Shown piece after piece: positions 43,069-45,845 of a stretch of DNA of 45,845 nt (positions are counted from its first letter, which is position 1; every line of letters starts with the position of its first letter). Source of the stretch: CAZWFW01 sp964633445 (GTDB taxonomy: Archaea; Undinarchaeota; CAZWFW01); contig CAZWFW010000003.1 in the NCBI GenBank assembly GCA_964633445.1, positions 1-45,845 of the forward strand, written 5' to 3'. The translations under genes were made by a program, and so were the position numbers. Under the pieces are notes generated by a model that worked only from the letters and a program-made list of their open reading frames with translations, was not told the origin of the DNA and ran no database searches.

Positions 43069-43539
43069 TTACAGGGTCTTTATAATATTTTCCCCAAGCA
43101 GAACTGATAAAAATACTAAGGAGTTCGAGAGAACTCCTCCCAACATTAGAGCCAATTTCGCTCTAAATTTTTCCATACCCAACAAATGAGCTGCTATACT
43201 TCCCGTCCACACACCTGTAGCTGGCAAAGGAATTGTAACAAACAATGCTAATCCAAAAAATCCCCAGATATCGACGTATCTCTTCACCCTAGCTCTAATT
43301 TTATCTCTGTAGGATTTGTAAAATTTTAAGATTTTGCTTGACTTCAGAAGTGCTTCCGCAAATATTTCTAAATTATTTATTATGCTGGGGAGAACCGCAC
43401 TTAACAAAATTATCCCAAAAGTTGCTAAGATAAAAGTTAACCAAGGGTCTACCCCCATAGCAATGCCTGCCAGAATTGCATATCTACCCTCAAATCCTGG
43501 TAACAAGGAGAGCAATGCAACTATCAGGGGAGATACCAT
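43069..43539 (-). CDS. COG2426 small multidrug-export-like membrane protein
   Basis: The 156-residue protein matches the family often labelled putative small multi-drug export protein: start with LLSLLPGFEGRYAILAG, a central basic loop (YKSYRDKIRARVKRYVDIWG) and FVTIPLPATGVWTGSIAAHLLG. Four to five hydrophobic helices are visible. Drug export has little direct support for the family, so the role is uncertain. It precedes the CNNM gene by 20 bases and is probably co-transcribed. Confidence 0.82.
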   Translation of the reverse strand: MVSPLIVALLSLLPGFEGRYAILAGIAMGVDPWLTFILATFGIILLSAVLPSIINNLEIFAEALLKSSKILKFYKSYRDKIRARVKRYVDIWGFFGLALFVTIPLPATGVWTGSIAAHLLGMEKFRAKLALMLGGVLSNSLVFLSVLLGENIIKTL

Positions 43540-43627
43540 AAATTTTATAAGTTTTTTAGTTCTACTTAAAATTCTTAGTCTCTACAAATGATAGAAGATT
43601 TGCTGAAATCTGTAAGTTTTCTTAACT

Positions 43628-43637
43628 AAAATTTTAA
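43628..43637 (+). promoter_or_regulatory. TATA-like box for the Ku operon
   Basis: AAATTTTAAT is centred about 31 bases before ATG 43664, as for other leaderless genes in this window. Confidence 0.42.
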
Positions 43638-43663
43638 TGGCTAAATAATGCTATTATTATTTA

Positions 43664-44446
43664 ATGAGAGCTATATGGAAAGGGGCCATTTCGTTTGGGT
43701 TAGTAACTATCCCAATAAAGGTATATCCTGCAATAAAGAAAGAAAAAATTTCATTTACTTCGCTTTGTCCACATTGCAAGCAACCGATTAAGCACAAGAG
43801 ATGGTGTCCCCATTGTAATAAGGAAGTTGGCTATGAGGAATTGCTTAAGGGGTATAAGATTGCCAAAGATAAATACGTAATTTTAACTAAGAAGGATCTT
43901 GAGGGAATAAAACTGAAAACGACAAAATGCATAGAAATTTACGAGTTTGTGGATCTAAATCAAATCGACCCTATATATTTCGAAACTGCTTACTATATTG
44001 TGCCAGATGAACTCGGAATAAAAGCTTATTCTTTGTTTGCTGAAGCGTTAAGACTTTCAAACAAGGCTGCAATAGGCAAAGTCGTTATGAGGAACAAGGA
44101 ATACGTTGTTTTGCTAAGGGCATATAAGAAGGGTATAGCTATGCATATCCTGCATTATCTCGGCGAAGTTAGAAATATTGAGGAACTGGAGGAGATAAAA
44201 GGGTTAGTTACGCTTACTGAGCAAGAAATTAATCTTGCACTAGCTCTAATAGAGAAAATGAGTAGTAAAGAACTTGATTTATCTAGATACAAGGATAGGT
44301 ATACGGAGATGTTGAAGGAACTTATCCAAGCAAAGATAAAGGGCGAAGAGCTTGTAAAAGAAGAGGAAAAAGAGGAAGCTAAAGCTGCGGATCTTATGGA
44401 TGCTTTGAAACAATCCATCCAGATTATTGAAAAAAAGAAAACCTAA
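43664..44446 (+). CDS. ku: Ku DNA end-binding protein
   Basis: Ku forms a ring on double-strand ends and recruits ligase for non-homologous end joining. The 260-residue protein starts MRAIWKGAISFGLVTIPIKV, a clear prokaryotic Ku signature. It has an early zinc set C35, C38, C48, C51 (CPHC...CPHC), present in some prokaryotic Ku, and the central barrel region YYIVPDELGIKAYSLFAEAL. The C-terminal tail is charged (KEEEKEEAKAADL). It leads an operon with a membrane protein and an ATP-dependent ligase, so this archaeon probably has NHEJ, which is rare in archaea. Confidence 0.93.
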   Translation: MRAIWKGAISFGLVTIPIKVYPAIKKEKISFTSLCPHCKQPIKHKRWCPHCNKEVGYEELLKGYKIAKDKYVILTKKDLEGIKLKTTKCIEIYEFVDLNQIDPIYFETAYYIVPDELGIKAYSLFAEALRLSNKAAIGKVVMRNKEYVVLLRAYKKGIAMHILHYLGEVRNIEELEEIKGLVTLTEQEINLALALIEKMSSKELDLSRYKDRYTEMLKELIQAKIKGEELVKEEEKEEAKAADLMDALKQSIQIIEKKKT

Positions 44447-44455
44447 GAAGCCGCA

Positions 44456-44923
44456 ATGATAAATAATCACAGAGGGGCGGAATTAACAAGGGGAGAAATT
44501 GTTATAAATCTCTATGAGTCCTTAGAAGCTTATAAAGCTTGGAAATATCTTCCAGTTTTGTGCATGCTAGCTTTTGTGTATATATCTATTTTTATACTAT
44601 CCTTTGCTCGTTTTCGTGTATATTTTCCCAGAATATTCACATTTTCATCAAGCATAATAGTAGCATTTGCTTTTACGCTGCTGATTGGTATTATTGCAAT
44701 GAAACATAAGGAGCGTATAAGTTTTGTTATTTATGAAAAAGGTATCTTGATCCACTTTCCAGAAGGTGTGGAGGAGTTCCACCCTTGGGAGAGTTTTAGT
44801 TATTATAACATATCTAAAGATAAGGTAAGAGTCTATTTCAACCTTAACAACAAATCCTACTTACCTTTACCGAAAGATGTTGAGCCGTTTATAATGCAAA
44901 AAATTCAGAAGTTAACAAAATGA
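44456..44923 (+). CDS. Two-helix membrane protein with PH-like tail, between Ku and ligase
   Basis: The 155-residue protein has a short cytosolic start, two helices at about 31-50 and 61-81, then a beta-rich cytosolic domain (about 88-150: ISFVIYEKGILIHFP, HPWESFSYYNISKDKVRVYF, KSYLPLPKDVEPF). The plan resembles YcxB-like/bacterial PH proteins, by pattern only. Its stop overlaps the ligase ATG as ATGA and it begins nine bases after ku, so it is co-expressed with the end-joining genes. Whether it acts with them is unknown. Confidence 0.7.
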   Translation: MINNHRGAELTRGEIVINLYESLEAYKAWKYLPVLCMLAFVYISIFILSFARFRVYFPRIFTFSSSIIVAFAFTLLIGIIAMKHKERISFVIYEKGILIHFPEGVEEFHPWESFSYYNISKDKVRVYFNLNNKSYLPLPKDVEPFIMQKIQKLTK

Positions 44924-45845
44924 TAGATTTTAATACAAAAATAAAACCAATGCTTGCCTATCCCGCGAAGCCATTCAACGATCCCAATTTCATCTATGAA
45001 ATAAAATTCGATGGTACCAGAACAATTGCTTATGTGAATGTTGAGGAGAAAAAGATTAAATTTTTAAACAGGCGTATGATTTGGTTTGAGCATAGATATC
45101 CAGAGCTACATAAAATTTATGAGGTAATTGATGCCAAAAAAGTGATATTGGATGGAGAAATAGTTGTATTTGAGGAGGGTAAGCCAAATTTTTATAAGCT
45201 GGCTGAAAGAGAGCACGTAGATGATGAGTTCAGAATAAATTTGCTTGCAAAAACTATACCAGCGACATTTGTTGTATTTGATATTCTTTACAAAGATGGT
45301 GAGGATTTAACACTTAAACCGTTGTTAGAGAGGAAAGAGTTGCTGGAGAAGGTTGTTAGTGAAAGCGAGGAGCATCATTTGCTTTTATCTCGCTATATTG
45401 AGGAAAAAGGAGAGATATTCTTTGAGAAATGTAAAAAAATAGGATTGGAGGGTGTAGTTGCTAAAAGAAAAGACTCCGTTTATGAAATAGGAAGAAGAAG
45501 CAAAAATTGGAGGAAAATAAAAGCTTTGCAGACTGTTGATGCCGTTATATGCGGTTATACCAAGGGCGAGGGTAGGCGCAAAGATACGCTTGGCGCTTTG
45601 CTGCTAGCTATGTATGATGGTGGTAAGTTGAGATATATTGGAAGGGTTGGTACTGGTTTTGACGATGCGACCCTCAGACAACTAAAGCAGATTCTAGATA
45701 AGCTAAAAACGGATAGAAATCCTTTTGAGATATTTGAGGAAGAGCCCCACATAGTTGAGAAGATGGTTTTTACAAAACCAGTTCTTGTTGCAGAGGTCAA
45801 ATTTATGGAGTGGACAAAAGATAAAAAGTTAAGAGCACCAAGTTT
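44920..45845 (+). CDS. LigD-type ATP-dependent DNA ligase, cut at window edge
   Basis: The frame starts at ATG 44920 and runs off the window after 308 codons. The nucleotidyl motif EIKFDGTR contains the AMP-accepting lysine K29. The later motifs ILDGEIVVF, FVVFDILY, GLEGVVAKR and NWRKIKALQTVDAVICGY follow, and the OB-fold region (IGRVGTGFDDATL) begins. Order and spacing match the ligase domain of bacterial LigD and its stand-alone archaeal relatives. Downstream polymerase or phosphoesterase partners would lie outside the window. Overlap with the previous gene implies coupling. Confidence 0.9.
   Translation, partial: MIDFNTKIKPMLAYPAKPFNDPNFIYEIKFDGTRTIAYVNVEEKKIKFLNRRMIWFEHRYPELHKIYEVIDAKKVILDGEIVVFEEGKPNFYKLAEREHVDDEFRINLLAKTIPATFVVFDILYKDGEDLTLKPLLERKELLEKVVSESEEHHLLLSRYIEEKGEIFFEKCKKIGLEGVVAKRKDSVYEIGRRSKNWRKIKALQTVDAVICGYTKGEGRRKDTLGALLLAMYDGGKLRYIGRVGTGFDDATLRQLKQILDKLKTDRNPFEIFEEEPHIVEKMVFTKPVLVAEVKFMEWTKDKKLRAPS

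Noticed and set aside
43664..44446. Very recent acquisition of the Ku operon from bacteria
   Set aside because: The AT-rich codon use looks like that of neighbouring genes and a TATA-type promoter precedes ku, so nothing in the sequence itself shows recent transfer; older transfer cannot be judged here.

Overview
This is an AT-rich archaeal chromosome segment. The archaeal assignment is secure from the gene content: PCNA, Orc1/Cdc6, GINS, an archaeal primase, HerA and NurA, aIF2-alpha, Nop10, ribosomal proteins L44e and S27e, class I CCA-adding enzyme and NOG1. The primase is the best lineage marker. Its small-subunit catalytic core is fused directly to the four-cysteine Fe-S domain that normally ends the large subunit. 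That architecture is known from Nanoarchaeum and other DPANN archaea, so a DPANN-type genome is the leading hypothesis; I cannot place it more precisely by reading alone. Many start codons sit 25-31 bases after a TATA-like box, so leaderless transcription is probably common.

Layout. 1-42: probable 5' end of a structured RNA (possibly RNase P RNA) leaving the window. 126-2729: divergent nurA and herA (DNA end resection). 2740-5858: a tight minus-strand cluster of a methyltransferase-TPR protein, two paralogous small membrane proteins and a radical SAM/SPASM enzyme; no function is known to me for this combination. 6007-7140: a membrane protein with a possible PrcB-like C-terminal domain. 7141-7545: no intact gene, possible transposase debris. 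7546-10645: a small unknown gene, RqcH (ribosome rescue), a stand-alone CoaC-like flavoprotein and an unknown gene. 10666-12812: NOG1 and Orc1/Cdc6 in one operon. 13027-20058: Lhr helicase, DUF89 phosphatase, flavin reductase-like protein, CCA enzyme, DUF357 and TatD.

20124-25646 is the replication/translation core: a two-helix membrane protein, an OB-fold protein, a 45-residue one-helix protein, PCNA, fused primase, GINS, L44e, S27e, aIF2-alpha, Nop10 and a PAC2-type chaperone, nearly all with overlapping or abutting ends. 25726-26404: a membrane protein and an eight-cysteine-cluster gene cut short by an in-frame TGA. 26453-30599: Ca2+-type P-ATPase, UPF0282 metallo-hydrolase and a membrane protein.

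30742-36144 is an envelope-associated cluster: transglutaminase-like protein with an extremely sequon-dense stalk, DUF4350, DUF58 and MoxR AAA+ ATPase. It is followed by two convergent paralogous surface proteins (36183-39013) that share a CARDB-helix-zinc ribbon C-terminus. 39370-43539: MetRS, thioredoxin reductase-like protein, CNNM/CBS protein and a COG2426 membrane protein. 43664-45845 is a non-homologous end-joining operon: Ku, a membrane protein with a PH-like tail, and a LigD-type ATP-dependent ligase cut by the window edge.

The best candidates for undescribed biology are the radical SAM/small-membrane-protein cluster, the membrane protein placed between Ku and ligase, and the tiny membrane proteins coupled to PCNA. 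No CRISPR array, rRNA, complete tRNA or intact mobile element was seen.
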